Source: Bolinopsis microptera | Taxonomy: Eukaryota; Ctenophora; Tentaculata; Lobata; Bolinopsidae | Assembly: GCF_026151205.1 (NCBI RefSeq) | Contig: NC_087079.1 | Coordinates: forward strand, 16,005,445 to 16,069,444 | Reading direction: 5' to 3' | DNA length: 64,000 nucleotides | In this document: piece by piece, positions 31,480-43,512 of the stretch | Numbering within the stretch: position 1 is the first letter of the stretch | How the letters are laid out: each line of letters begins with the position of its first letter | Notes under the pieces: model-generated | Seen by the model: only the letters and a program-made list of their open reading frames with translations | The model's database searches: none | What the model was told of the DNA's origin: nothing | Program-made: the position numbers and the translations under genes

Positions 31480-34400
31480 TGGCACTAATTTGGGGTTTAT
31501 TGTGCAGGGGTACGGGTTTAGTAACAAAATTGACAAAACCCCATTTAAAAACTAAACTCTTTATCAAAAAAAGGGTGGTGGGGATCGGGATTCATTCAGG
31601 GGGTTTAACCCCTGTGACAAATATGTTGGTTTTTCTCAAACTGTCAAAACCAACCCCCAAACTTTTTAAATTTCCAAATCAAAATACCTTTTTTTAAATT
31701 AGGGGGCCCTTTTTTAATTAAAGTTCATCATTTTCCCCTGGTGCCTAAAAACTTGTTATGGGTTTATATTTAAACCCAAAACAGTTTTATTTAGGGGGTC
31801 CCAATTTAAACCGAAACAGCCCCAATGGGGCCAGAAACAATACCAGGGGTTTTTTAAACATAAATTTACCAGATGTGTTACAGTAAAAAATTTTTTTAAC
31901 CAGAGGGTTTTTTAACATTTAACAGTTACCAGATGTTACAGTAACAGCTCCCAAAGAGGTGTTAAAAAGGAAAACATTACCAAAATTTGTTACAAAAACA
32001 TTTAAACCATAAAAAAGGCACCATCCCCTCAAAAATATTCTAGAACAGGTTCGAAAAATTTCAAGCCTGTAACAAATCTTAAAAATTCCCCAAATTTGAA
32101 CATGACATAGACTTTCCCCCTGTAGAATTTTTATTTTAAGACCTCCAAAAGCACACCCGGGAACTGCTTTTCCCCAAATCTGTTTCCAGTTTTAATTTTT
32201 ACGGGTTTGCTTTTATTCCTGGATCGTTTAAAAAGGGTTTTGGTTAAAAGTGGGGTTGAAATAAATCTAATACCAAAATTTGGCCCAAAAACTATCTATT
32301 TTTTTTTCCCCTCTTCTAAGTATAGGTTTACTTTTAAAAAACCTTTAAAACGGGTGGAAAAGAGAGTCCACCGCTTTATTGACCGAATAAGTTATCGTTC
32401 AATAGTCTGTCAACTGAGTTTTGAACCGACTTTTCAATCGACAGATAAAGGACACTCAACGGAAACGGTGGTTCCAGACTCCGTCGGCCTGGAATTCCCC
32501 GCTAGAAAAAAGGGGAAAGGGGGTGCGAAAATTATTTCTCTCTCACCCTAACCCTAATATTTTCTCGCCGACAAGTCCCAGGAACACGAGTTGGATGATA
32601 TTTTAAAATACTGATTACCGAAAAACCCAATTTAAACCACTTGTCAGGTGACCCCCCAACAAAGACTTCTAAAAACAAATAGAAAAGAATTTCTTTTGGG
32701 TTTTGTTTTGGGACGGCCAATTTAAAATGTGTACGTACGACTCAAATTTCAATTTAAACATTAAAAAATACCAAAAAATTATTTTATTTTTTACAGCAAA
32801 CCAAACTGGGGACGTAATGTTTATATCTGGTAAAAAAAGGGGGGTTCATGAATAAATTTTTATCAACTATAAAAATTTGGGTTTAAATTAAAAATTTCCC
32901 TAGGATAAAATGTTAAAATTTTTTAAAATTAAAACCCCTTTCCGTTAAAATTTCCCTTAAAAAGTTAAAAATTTAAAAACCGTTAATTTTGCATGACAAA
33001 TTCCCTTTTGGGGTTAACTTAAAATACCTCTGATAAACATTTTAAAAAAAACAGCTGTTTCGCTGTCCCCGTTCCTACAAACTAATTTTATTTTCCTGCT
33101 TTTTCCTGCATTAAAATTGTTTTTCAAGTTAAAAAACCAAGATACATGTTAAAAACCACTTCAAACTTATTTAAAAATTGCTTTTTGGGAAAACTTGATA
33201 ACCTTTGGGGCTGAAATATTTAATTTTTTCAGCCCACTTTCGGGCCAAAAGCCCGTTACATTTCAAACAAAATAGTTTCTCAAAAAACTTATCCCCTTTT
33301 TATTTTAAAGGGTTTTCTGAAACTCTCAAAATATTTAAAAATAAAAAAAGGTTGGCAAGACAAAGTGTAAATTTAAAAAAATTTTGCAACCTTTTTTTCC
33401 AAAAAAAACACGATGTTTGCCGTTTAATCCGGGGGATTTTAATCGAGATGGGAGCCGTATTCAATAAAAAAAGGAAATTTTAATTATTACGGTAATTTTT
33501 GAAATATAAAAGCGGGGCCTTTTAAACTTTCCCCTTTTTTTTTTTTTTTTTGGAAAACGAAATTAAATATAAACAAAATAGTATAAAAAGGGTTTTATAT
33601 TAAGAAAAACAAACATTCAAAAAAAAAAACCCCCGCCCCTGGACTTTAAAAAATTAGTTTTCCCTTCGATTCGAAAAAGAAAAATTCTTAAAAAACCCTC
33701 CATGTTAGATAATTTTTGTAAAATTTGTTTGAGGAAAAACTTTATCCTCTAATACACAAAAAAATTTAAATTTTCCCCCTTTAAAAAAAAAATTTAAAAA
33801 CCGATAAAAATTTATAATATCGGGGTTTTAAATTCCCCGCTTTTTCCTTATTTAAGGGAAGTTTTTTAAACAAACATTTTTCAAATTTCCCCGGGGTTGA
33901 GGGCCCATGCCCCCCTTTAATTTAAAAAATTAAAGGAGCGAATGATCCCCGGGGTCACATTAAGTTTAAACTCTTTGTTTTAGCATCGTGATTTCTGTTT
34001 CTCCGGCTTCCCCCCATGGCTTCTTTTGTCGAATTTTTTGAAGGTAGGAAAATTTGAATTTGGGGTTAAAATTAAACCTTTTAAAAAACGAAAAAAAACC
34101 AATTTGGGCCCCCCTATAGAAACCCAAAAGACTCCAAAAAAGGGGTTTTCATGGTTCACCCTAAGTGTTTTATTTACCTCGTGAACTGCCCCCTCCTTTT
34201 TAGTTTTTTGAAGCTGGTTTAACTTCCACGTCCCCGGCAAACACTCTTTACAAGCCCAGCTAAAAAATCCCCCAATCTCGTTGGGGTCCCGATAATGAAG
34301 TAGCCCCCCAAGATGGCAATTTAAGAATGGGGTTCCAAAATCAAAAAAAGGTTTTTTCCCCCCTGGAAGGTGGAAAAAGGGAAACGAACCAATCTAATTT

Positions 34401-37400
34401 TTATCGCATCTTATAGAATCCCTAAAATTCCGATTTTTTTTAGAACGAAACCATGTTTTTTTTTTTGTGGGAGACAGAAGCCAATTTTGAGCTCCCTTTT
34501 TCGCAAACTGCTCCAAAACCCTTTTCTTTTTCTTGTCAACCTTTTTTAATATCTCCTTTTTTTTCCCTTTTAATTTCCCAAAAAACCTGTTTTTTAAAAA
34601 TAACTTGAACCATCCCCCCCCCCCCCTCGATTTCCTTTTTCAGTTGGGAGCAACGATTTTCCTTTTATTTAAATTTTCCAGTCCCCGGGTTAAAAAAAGC
34701 GTCAAACATGTTCTCTTTTGGGTAGATACTCCAAATGTGGCATTCCCATACCCCCCGTTCTTTAAAAGGTAAGACATAAGGTTTTTTCGGGTAAAGGAGA
34801 AATTTGGGCAAACCCAAAAATAGTTTTAATAAGCCAAAGTGATTTTTTTTGGGCAATAGGGGGCCCATTAAAAAGAGCTGAAATCCAATGACCCATAAAA
34901 ATTTAAATTTTTTGGGGGGAAAAAACCGTTGCGAAAAAAAAGCGGAAAGGGGCCTGAAGGGTTTTTGAAATTTTGGGAAACTGTAAATAATTTTTTTAGC
35001 AAACACTCCACTCCAAAACAAGGTTTTTAATGTAAGTTATCCCTTTAATTCAGGGGTTTCCCCCCCCCCAGCTCCAAAAAACCTTTACCATCATTCCCGA
35101 TTTAAAAATATTTGGCAATCCGGAAATATTTCCAGACTTAAAGTAAAAGGTTCCCGGAATTTTTTTAGGGTTAACCCAAGGGTTTCTCCTGGTTCCCCCG
35201 AAGTTACCATACTTAAGTCCTTTTTCAATGATATTTTTCCACCATCCTAGAAGTGCGTGAAAAGTAACCCCTCCTGTGGCGGGCACGGTAACCATACTTT
35301 TCCCCCTTTTTTTTTGTGATCCTTCTAAATTTTCCCTAGTACTGGTAGAGGTTTTCAATTTCAAAAAACGACATTGCCAGGGGGTCCCCCCTGGGGTTTT
35401 CCCCCCCCACTCGGGTTTTTACTCCCCCAACAAAAAGGGCCGGGAAAGGTTTTTCCCGGGACCAAAGTTGAAAACAATCAACCAACTCCCCAAGTAAATC
35501 TCCATTGGGTAAGAGAGCTTTTTCCCCTTTAACCCGAAAAAAAAAAGCGTTACTTAGGCTCAACTAAAAACAAATGCTTCTTCAATTCTGTTTTTGAATT
35601 TTTCTCCCGCAAAATTTTAATGTAACCCGGGTTTTCCCAACCACTTTTTGTCCCTTTTACAAACCTGCATTTGGGCCAGCACAACTTTTTTTCGCTGTTT
35701 TCAATTCCCAAATCAAAAAATTTTTTCCCCCTATTCGTCCCAAAATTCCCCCCATTCCTATTGGGCCTCACCCCCCCGGGGACTTTTTTAAAACCCGGGA
35801 AAGAATCTACTGTTAACGTAGGAGCCAACAAAATCAAAGGGTTAAACGGTTTTTTAAAGCGAAACCCAAACCCTTTCAAACTTAAATCTCCCTTTACCAA
35901 GTTTCTTTTCCCTCTTCTTTTAAAATTCTTATGCGTTCCCAAAAAAAAATCAAAAAAAAACAGCATCAGTTTTTGATTGGGCCCAGAACCCTTAGTAAAT
36001 TTTGCCCCCCCTAAAACCATTGTCCCCCGTCTATATTATAAAACAAAAGTTCTTCTATTTCTCGTCGGGGCCCAAAAAATAAACTATTCTCCCATAGGCA
36101 TTGGTTTTTGGTGCTTCCAATTAAACGGGGTTTCCCTATTTTCTTTTAACATTTCTAGTATTCCTTTGTTATCGTTTTCACACAAAAAACCACCGCAGAC
36201 TTACTTTTCCCTTAAACAAGGTTGGCAAATGTTTTTTTTGGGACAATCCTTTTTGCTTCCGAAGCCCCTCGCAAAAAGGGCTTTTTTTGTTCTTGCCCTT
36301 TTTCCTCATAAGTGCAAAATAATTTCCCCCGCCTCCATAATTCTAAAAACCCTTTTTTTTTAAAAGGGCTTTTTGTTCAGCTTTTTACTTTTTTTCGGGT
36401 GGTTTTTCAGAAGCAAGCCGGAAGGGGGGAATAAATTTTTTGATTGATGAAAAACGAAAAAAAATATCCCATATTAAAATGTTCAAGGCCACGAAAAAAA
36501 TTCCCTTTTCAAAGTCCCTCCCTATCTTACAAGGGTTTGGGGGCCCCAAAAAATTCTTTTTCCCTTGGGACAATTTTTCCCCATAGCAACTTTCCCAAAT
36601 TTTTTTTCTTTTAAAAACCGTACAATTTTGCGGTATTCATCATGCCACTTTTTAAATTGGGGATGGTAAATACGGGTTTCCCCTTTAAGTATTCGAAAAC
36701 CCCCGTTCCCCGAAACCCGGCAAAGATCCCGCATTTTTATTCAAATGGAGAGTAAGGGCCAATAATGAAAAAAAGAACTCAAAACCAAAAAAAACGAGAT
36801 TACTTTTTTTAAAAAATGAAACAACCCTTCAGGGTTGGGTTAAATCCTTTAAAAATCACTGATTGGTTTTGGGAAATTTGATTTGATGTTAGAGGTTTCC
36901 CAAAAACAAATTTAAAAAAATCACAAAAGTTTTTTTGAAATTTTTAGTCGTTTTTTATTGGGGTTTTGGGCCCATTTAAATAAAATTAAAGTTTTTTAAA
37001 ACCCCCCCCCCCCATAAATACGTTTGAGTAATTCCAACCAGAAACCATATGGTTTGGTATTTGGTTTACAAAAACTTTCCTGGCAGCTTTTTTTACAAGG
37101 GCCCCGTGACTTTTCCCCTTTCCGAGTACCCGGGAAATTTTTTTTAAAATTTTAACTAAATGTTATTCATCAATCAATTTTTGGGAGCCTTCCATTTTCT
37201 CCGGGCGATGGTCAGAAATGGTGCATTTAAATTTTAATACACAAAACTTTGCAAAAGGGAAACTAAATAAAGGGGACTAAATATCCCCCCATAATATCGG
37301 GACTAACGCTGCTTTTTTTATTTGTATCGCCCCGCATCTGTATCAAAAAAATCAAAAACTTTTTTTACTAAAAATTTCGAACTTTGAAAAAAATGTTTCC

Positions 37401-38969
37401 CCCGGGTTTTTTTTTAACTGGGGTCATTTTTTAGGGAACTTTTTAGATTAATTTAATACCAAATACCGGTACATTTACGTACCTGAAAACTAAAAGTGAA
37501 AAAATAAAATGGGGCCAAACCCGAATCCGTTCTTTCAAAATACAGCTTTTTATTTTAAAAACCCTGGAAAATTTTACGGGAAAAATACTTTACGATAAGT
37601 TATGTTTACGAGAAAAAGTCACGTTTTGTAAATTTTTATTGTTAAAACGGGTGTCACCACGATACAAACCCTAAAATTTTTAGTTTTTCCAAAAACCCCA
37701 AAAACCCCGCAAAAAAAAGACATTGTTTTAAATTTTTAAAAAGCTTGAGTTTTTAAAAAAAGGGAACTTTTTTTTACTTCTTCAATTTTATGTTTCACAA
37801 AGAACCCAAATCCTGTCTATATAAATTTTGCCATATTATTTTAAATTTGGTATTGTTCCGCAATAAAAGATACTTTTTTTTTTTTTTTTTTTTTTCTTTT
37901 TTTTTAAAAGAGGGGGGCCAAGAAGCCCCCTTAAAAGGGTAGCATTTAATGCTCTGCCTACCTCTGGGGTGTGGGAACCCCCTTGGGGGAAGGTTTTCCC
38001 GGGTGAATAAGGGATTGGTGGAGGAAAGGTTAAAAAACAGATACCATAGACAACCCCTAAAAAACAATTTTAAATTTGAAAACTGGACAAGTTAATCAAA
38101 ATCAATGGGGCCTTTAAACAATAGGAGATTAGTCCAGTTTTAACAACAAGCTTAATAACGTTTAATGTTCATAAGATTATTGTACACTGCTTTTTCTTCC
38201 CAAAATTTATTAAAAAAATGGGTCAATTAACTCTTTTCTATAAAAAACCAAAGATAGAAGGGTGGACCAAAGCTTGTTCACTGGGAAAACTTAGTATTCC
38301 CCTTAAATTCTACTCCAACCTTCAAAAAGACTTACAGTTTTTAATAATAGGGAAAATAAAATTTTTTTAAAAAATTTTAAATATGCGTCTTTAAAAAACT
38401 AGTAAAAAAAAGCAAGAAAAGTAGACAACTTTTCCCAAAATGGGGATCCAAAGGCCCCCCGAAAGGGAAAAAAGACACTTTTGGGGAAGTTCCCTTTGGG
38501 AAAAAATTTAGGGAACTTAAGGGTTTTTGTAACCCGGGAATTGGGAGTCATCTTTAAAAATTTGCATGCCCTTTTTTTGGGTTTAAATAGACCTTTTTTG
38601 ACCGGGGAACGGCCTAGCATGGGAATCAGGAAAGGCCCGGGGACCCCCAAAAAAACCCCTACTATAAACCCAAAAGAAATAATAGGACAGATTAATGAAA
38701 CGGGGTTTTTCCTTTTGTAATAAAAATTTGGTTTTTAGGGTTTTTTAAACTTTTGCGAAATTCGCTGTAAAGTAAAGTTAAGGGGGTGGCTTTTTATGTA
38801 TCTCTTTGGCTTTTGGGGAAAAAATGGTGGTACTGATATGTAAAACCCTATACTTAAAGTATGGGGGAGTATTAAATAGGTATTTTAAAAGCTGGTCCCC
38901 ATTGATGTCTTAACCCGGTTTGGGAAAACCCAATCGGGTTGGTTTGATTGGTTAGGGGGGGGGGGGGGT

Positions 38970-39054
<85 letters not shown>

Positions 39055-39058
39055 GGGT

Positions 39059-39125
<67 letters not shown>

Positions 39126-40695
39126 AATTTTGGGGGGGGGGGTTTGGGGGGGGGTTGGGGGGGGGGGGGGGTTTTTGGGGGGGGGGGGTTTTATTTATTT
39201 TTTGGGTTGGGTTTTGGGGGTTGGGGAGTGGGGAATTTTGGGGGGGGGGGGGGGGATTTGGGGGGGGGGGGGGGGGGTTTTTTTTTTGGGGGGTTTTTTT
39301 AATTGGGGGGGGGGGGGGTTTTGGTTTTTTTTTTGGGGGGGGTTGGGGGGTTTTTAATTTTTTGGGTTTTTTTTGGGGGGTTTTTTGTTTTAAGGGGGGG
39401 AATTGGTTTTAAGGGTTTTTTTTTTGGGTTTTGGGGGTTTGTTTTGGGGGGGGGTTTTGGGGGGGGGGGTTTGGGGGGTTTGGGGGTGGGTTTTTTTTGG
39501 GGGGTAGAGGGGGGGGGGGGGGGTTTTGGGGGGGTTTTTGGGGGGGGGTTTTTTTTTTCTTTTTTGGGGGTTTTTGTTTTTTTTTTTTGGGGGTTTTTTT
39601 TGGGGGGGTTTTTTTTTTTTTGGGGTTTTGGTGGGGGGGGTTGGGGGGGGGGGTGGGGTTGGGGTTTTGGGGGGGGGGGTTTTTTTTGTTGTTTTGGGGG
39701 GGGTGGGGGGGTTGGTGGGGTTTTGTTAATTGGGGGGTTTTTGGGGTTTTGGGGGGGTGGGAATTTTTTTTTTTTTTTGGGGGTGGGGGGGGGGGGTTTA
39801 TTTTTATGTCCGTTAAAAATTTTATAAAAAATTTATTGCCTTTAATGTTAAAAAAATCAAGGGAAAAATTTTCCAACTGTCAAGCTGCCCCAGGAATTTT
39901 TTTAAGGGAAAAAACCCAAAAAACCCCAAATTAACCTAAACCCCCAACCCTTAAAATAACAACCCCCCCCCCCAATTAATTTTCAACCAATTCCCTAAAA
40001 TTTTAAAAAAAAAAATTTCCCGAAAATCCTTTTAAAAGAAAATAAAAAAAATTTGGTTTTTTAAAAAAACTTAACCCCAACCCAAAGGTTTTAAAAGTTT
40101 TAAGGCAGGTTCCAAGGGGAACCCGGAACTTAAATTGGGTTTAAACAAACCAAACGGTTTAATAAAAAACCAAAACCCCCCAAAATTTTTTTTAAAAAGG
40201 AAACATCCAAAACCCAAAATCGTTAACCCGGGAATTTGAAAGTTTTAATGGTTTTTTGAAACCCCCAAACCAAACAAAAACCCCCTCCAAAAATTTTAAA
40301 AATTTTTAAAAAAATTTTATAATTTTAAAAAAATTAACAAAAAATTAAATTAAATTTAAAAAAAATTTTTGGGGAAAAATTCCTTTTATTTAAAAAAACC
40401 TTTTTAATTTAAAAAAAAAATTTTTTTTTAAAAATTTCCAAAAAATTAAAAAAAATTTTAAAAACAAATAATTTTCCCAAAAAGGGAAATTGGGTTATGT
40501 TGGGTTTTTAAATAATAATCTGAAAAAAAGCTAAAATACAAAACCACAAAAACTAACAAGGTGAACTTTTAATTTTCCCCCACTAAATAACGACCTGCAT
40601 TCCTCCCCCCCCCTCCCCAAAGTGCCCCCCCCCCCCCCCCAACTCCAAGGCCGCCCTTCCCCAAAAAAATCCCCCCCCCCACCCCCCCCCCCCCC

Positions 40696-40726
<31 letters not shown>

Positions 40727-41640
40727 TTTTTTTCCCCCCAAAACCCCTAACAAACCACATGCCATCCCCCCCCAAACCCCCCCCAAAACCCCAATCCCCC
40801 CCCCAAAAAAAAAATTTCCCCCCAAAAAACCCCCCCCCCCCTTCTTTTCCCCCCCAAAAAAAACCCCTTCCCCCCAGAACCCAACCAACCCCAAATTGCC
40901 CCCCAAGGGCCCCCCAAAAAGGAGAAAAAATGCCCAACCAAACCCGTAAAAGTTTAACCCGGCCTCCCCCCCAACCCAAGCCCAAAAAAATCTCCCAAAA
41001 CAACCCACGCTCCCAAACCGTATTTTCCCCCCCCAACTCCAAAGCAAACCCTTAACCCGGAACCCCCCCACAGGGGCCCAACCCCCCCCCCCCCCCCCCC
41101 TTTTTTTTCATAAAACCCCAAAAACTGCCCCTTCCCAAGGGGCATCCCCAAGGGGCGTTCTAAGGAAAGGTTTCAAAAAGGCGCGTTTTTTAAGGAAATT
41201 TACAAAACGTTTAATAAGGGCCCCCACAGATGAAAACCCATTTTCCCGGAAGGTTTCCTTTTTGGGGGCCACCTTCACTGGCCAAAAAACCCAAAAAGAA
41301 AGCTTTGGCCCCCTTTTTCCCGCGTAAGAACCAAAAGGAAGTTAAACCCCCGGGGACATCTCCCCGGTTTCCCTTTTAAAGGAAGTTTTCCCAAGGGCTT
41401 GGGGAATTTGTTCGGCCAATTTTAAAACCCCCCCCAGATTTTAGGGGTTTCCCAGGTTATTCTGGTAAACCCTGTACCCCCTTAAGTTTTTTTTTGGCAG
41501 AAAAAAATTTCTTTCGACCAAAATTCCCCTCCGTTTTTTAAATTTACGAAAAGGTTTAGATTTATTTTTTTTATTTTCCCTTTACCGTTTTCCTTTTTTC
41601 TGTGTTTTTTTCCTTTTTTATTTAATTTTTTAATTTTTAA
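31480..41640. other. Probable low-quality assembly segment
   Basis: The sequence texture changes abruptly. Nearly every short run is stretched to 3-8 identical bases. 38955-39800 is almost pure G with some T, and 40600-41100 almost pure C with some A. No identifiable gene, repeat family or normal codon pattern survives, and frames found here are artefacts of the homopolymers. Normal texture resumes inside a LINE at about 41640. This looks like an unpolished single-molecule consensus or basecalling failure rather than biology. Confidence 0.8.
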
Positions 41641-42149
41641 AGGAAAAGAAAAAAAACAATGCTCTTTTTATGTCACATCTTAGCTATTGTATAAGTTGCT
41701 GGGGTGGGATCCCTAAACATAAGCTAAATAAAATCTTTGCAATTCAAAAACGATGTATAAGACTGCTATTTGGTAACATTCCCAATTTTGATCATAAAGA
41801 ATACTAGGTTCACGTACTGTAGTGCGACACGTACTCTAGTGCGACACGTATCCTAGTGCGATACCTCCAAGATCGACACTGTCGCAGTAGAGTACGCTAC
41901 CTGGATCGTAGTGCGACACGTACCCTAGTGCGACAGAGAATTTCCAAGGCCGACACTGTCGCACTACAGTGCGCTACCTGGACTGTAGTGCGACACGAAC
42001 TAAAGTGCGACAAAACACTTTACACATTCAATAAACATTTTATTTTCCATTTTTAATGACAAGAGTGTAGTCGTGTATGAGTAATGGGGTTAAATATAAA
42101 ATCAAAGATTGCGATCACAATATTCAATTCAAAATCATTGTTCCAACAC

Positions 42150-42395
42150 ACTTCAACTAATCCATTCTGTCATAATCATCGTAGCTATCAATCACAGCGT
42201 TCAAGCGACGGTCGTAATCAGTCCACTTCTTCAGTCGGCGAGGAGGTAGTTGTCTGAGCATCTTCATTCTTCTGGTTGATCTTCCATTGGGTTAGATTCT
42301 TCAGGACGTCGATAAATCGCCAGATAGTAGGGTTGGTGCAGCCCATCAAGGGGGAGAGGAGGTTTGTGTTCCGACCCAGGTACGTTCGTAGTAGT
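42150..42395 (-). pseudogene. MULE transposase C-terminal remnant
   Basis: Directly after the FLYWCH stop the minus strand reads YYERT/TYLGRN, then GCTNPTIWRFIDVLKNLTQ and, after a frameshift, KWTDYDRRLNAVIDSY with a stop near 42157. Animal FLYWCH-MULE transposases end with a Y-F-E-x-T-Y-x-G segment, an HPTIWxFI segment and a basic YxxRLxxIV tail, and these appear here in that order. The segment between the first two parts is shortened, consistent with internal deletion. Confidence 0.55.
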
Positions 42396-42397
42396 CA

Positions 42398-42622
42398 CTA
42401 GGCAGCAAAGGAATCCATCTCCGAGGGAAGGGTTGCTTTCAGCTGCGTCCAGGTCACAGTAGTGTTGTTCGTCATACTGAGACGTCCGGAGCAGGTCTTC
42501 TCAGTGCATCGCCAATAGGTCTTGTCGTCGCGATTCTTATCCAGGCAGTAGCGGTATCCGTCGTGGATAACGTTTCTTGAACCAGTAGTGCGTCCAGGAA
42601 TTAATGTGATTGAAGAAGACAT
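42398..42622 (-). CDS. FLYWCH zinc-finger protein of the MULE
   Basis: 74 residues with a complete FLYWCH pattern: IPGRTTGSRNVIHDGYRY, then DKTYWRCTEKTCSGRL. This is the DNA-binding N-terminal module of many animal MULE transposases. The frame stops at 42398. Without the middle part it cannot be a transposase; whether the short protein is made is unknown. Confidence 0.8.
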   Translation of the reverse strand: MSSSITLIPGRTTGSRNVIHDGYRYCLDKNRDDKTYWRCTEKTCSGRLSMTNNTTVTWTQLKATLPSEMDSFAA

Positions 42623-43512
42623 GTTGATGTTGTTCGATGCTTTGGTAGAATCATCGTGACCTTATTTATGGCCCAAGCATATGAACTTGTTATCCCAATC
42701 GGAGGTATACCTTCATACGATGCGTGTGATAGGAATGAGGATCATATGCTGCTTAAGAGTTACCCAGTGGATCACACACTGCATACGTGGCTTGAACTGA
42801 CCCGAAGGAATTATGATCAGTGGATAACTTCGAAACACGTGATGTGAACCGACGAATCGTATTGGCAAGATCACTTCGAAATAAGTGACGTGAACCGACC
42901 CGACGAATCACTTAATGGTCCATAAGAAGGATAGGATGTGACCTGAACTTGGAAATAAGTTTGTCGGACTTCGCACTAGAGTACGTGTCGCACTAGAGTA
43001 CGTGTCGCACTAGAGTACGTGTCGCACTACAGTACGATTACCAGAATACTACTTGACCTGTGCACGTTCAAGAACTTATAACGAACATATGGCTAGCAAG
43101 AACTACTGTCTTGAACACACTAAACCGCTGTTCACTGAGCAGAAAATTATGAACCTGGAGAATCTGCACATGTATCATACATTTATGGAACTATTCAAAA
43201 TTCTTAAATTTGATGTCCCCCAGTCGATTAAAGATCTTTTCAAGTTCTTTCCTAGAAATGAAAAAAATTCGTCTGATCGTCCCATTACTGAGGTCAGATA
43301 TCTCCCAACAGAACTTTTTGTACACTTCTACGAAAATTTGGAATGATCTGATCCCCTATGTATTCGAAATATGTGATGCTAATGAAGATGGGATCATAAT
43401 CCCGGGTTCTTCCAAAAATTCAGACTTATCAGCCTCGTCAGGTATTATTAAATCCAACCTTAAAAAGCACTTGCTATCCCTCCAAAATCGAGATGACCCT
43501 AATACATGGTAA

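Larger units (their letters stand above)
41807..43042 (-). mobile_element. MULE-like DNA transposon, internally deleted, 1236 bp
   Basis: Ends: GGTTCACGTACTGTAGTG at 41807 and its near-inverse CACTACAGTACGATTACC ending 43042. Both are followed inward by tandem GTGCGACACGTACTCTA units. AGAATACTA flanks both sides (41798-41806, 43043-43051), a perfect 9-bp target duplication typical of Mutator-like elements. The minus strand carries a FLYWCH domain and the C-terminal end of a MULE transposase; the catalytic middle is missing, so it is non-autonomous. Confidence 0.92.
41640..43512 (+). pseudogene. LINE reverse transcriptase C-terminus, split by a transposon
   Basis: Before the insertion the frame reads ALFMSHLSYCISCWGG, then AIQKRCIRLLFGNI and DHKEY. 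After it, the frame continues LTCARSRTYNEHM and LEHTKPLFTEQKIMNLENLH. Joining across the element restores a continuous RT C-terminal region aligned with the LINEs at 3-2012 and 6635-8158. A frameshift lies near 43250-43300, after which FLYTSTKIWNDLIP and the C-terminal end (stop 43512) follow in another frame. The upstream part is lost in the low-quality segment. Confidence 0.85.

Noticed and set aside
32207-36734. Several 60-150 codon frames on both strands
   Set aside because: Lie in homopolymer-distorted sequence, full of Lys/Phe/Pro/Gly, with no motif I can trust.
38948-39934. Long poly-Gly frames on the plus strand and Pro/Lys-rich frames opposite
   Set aside because: Pure products of the G-run block in the low-quality segment; no real protein composition.
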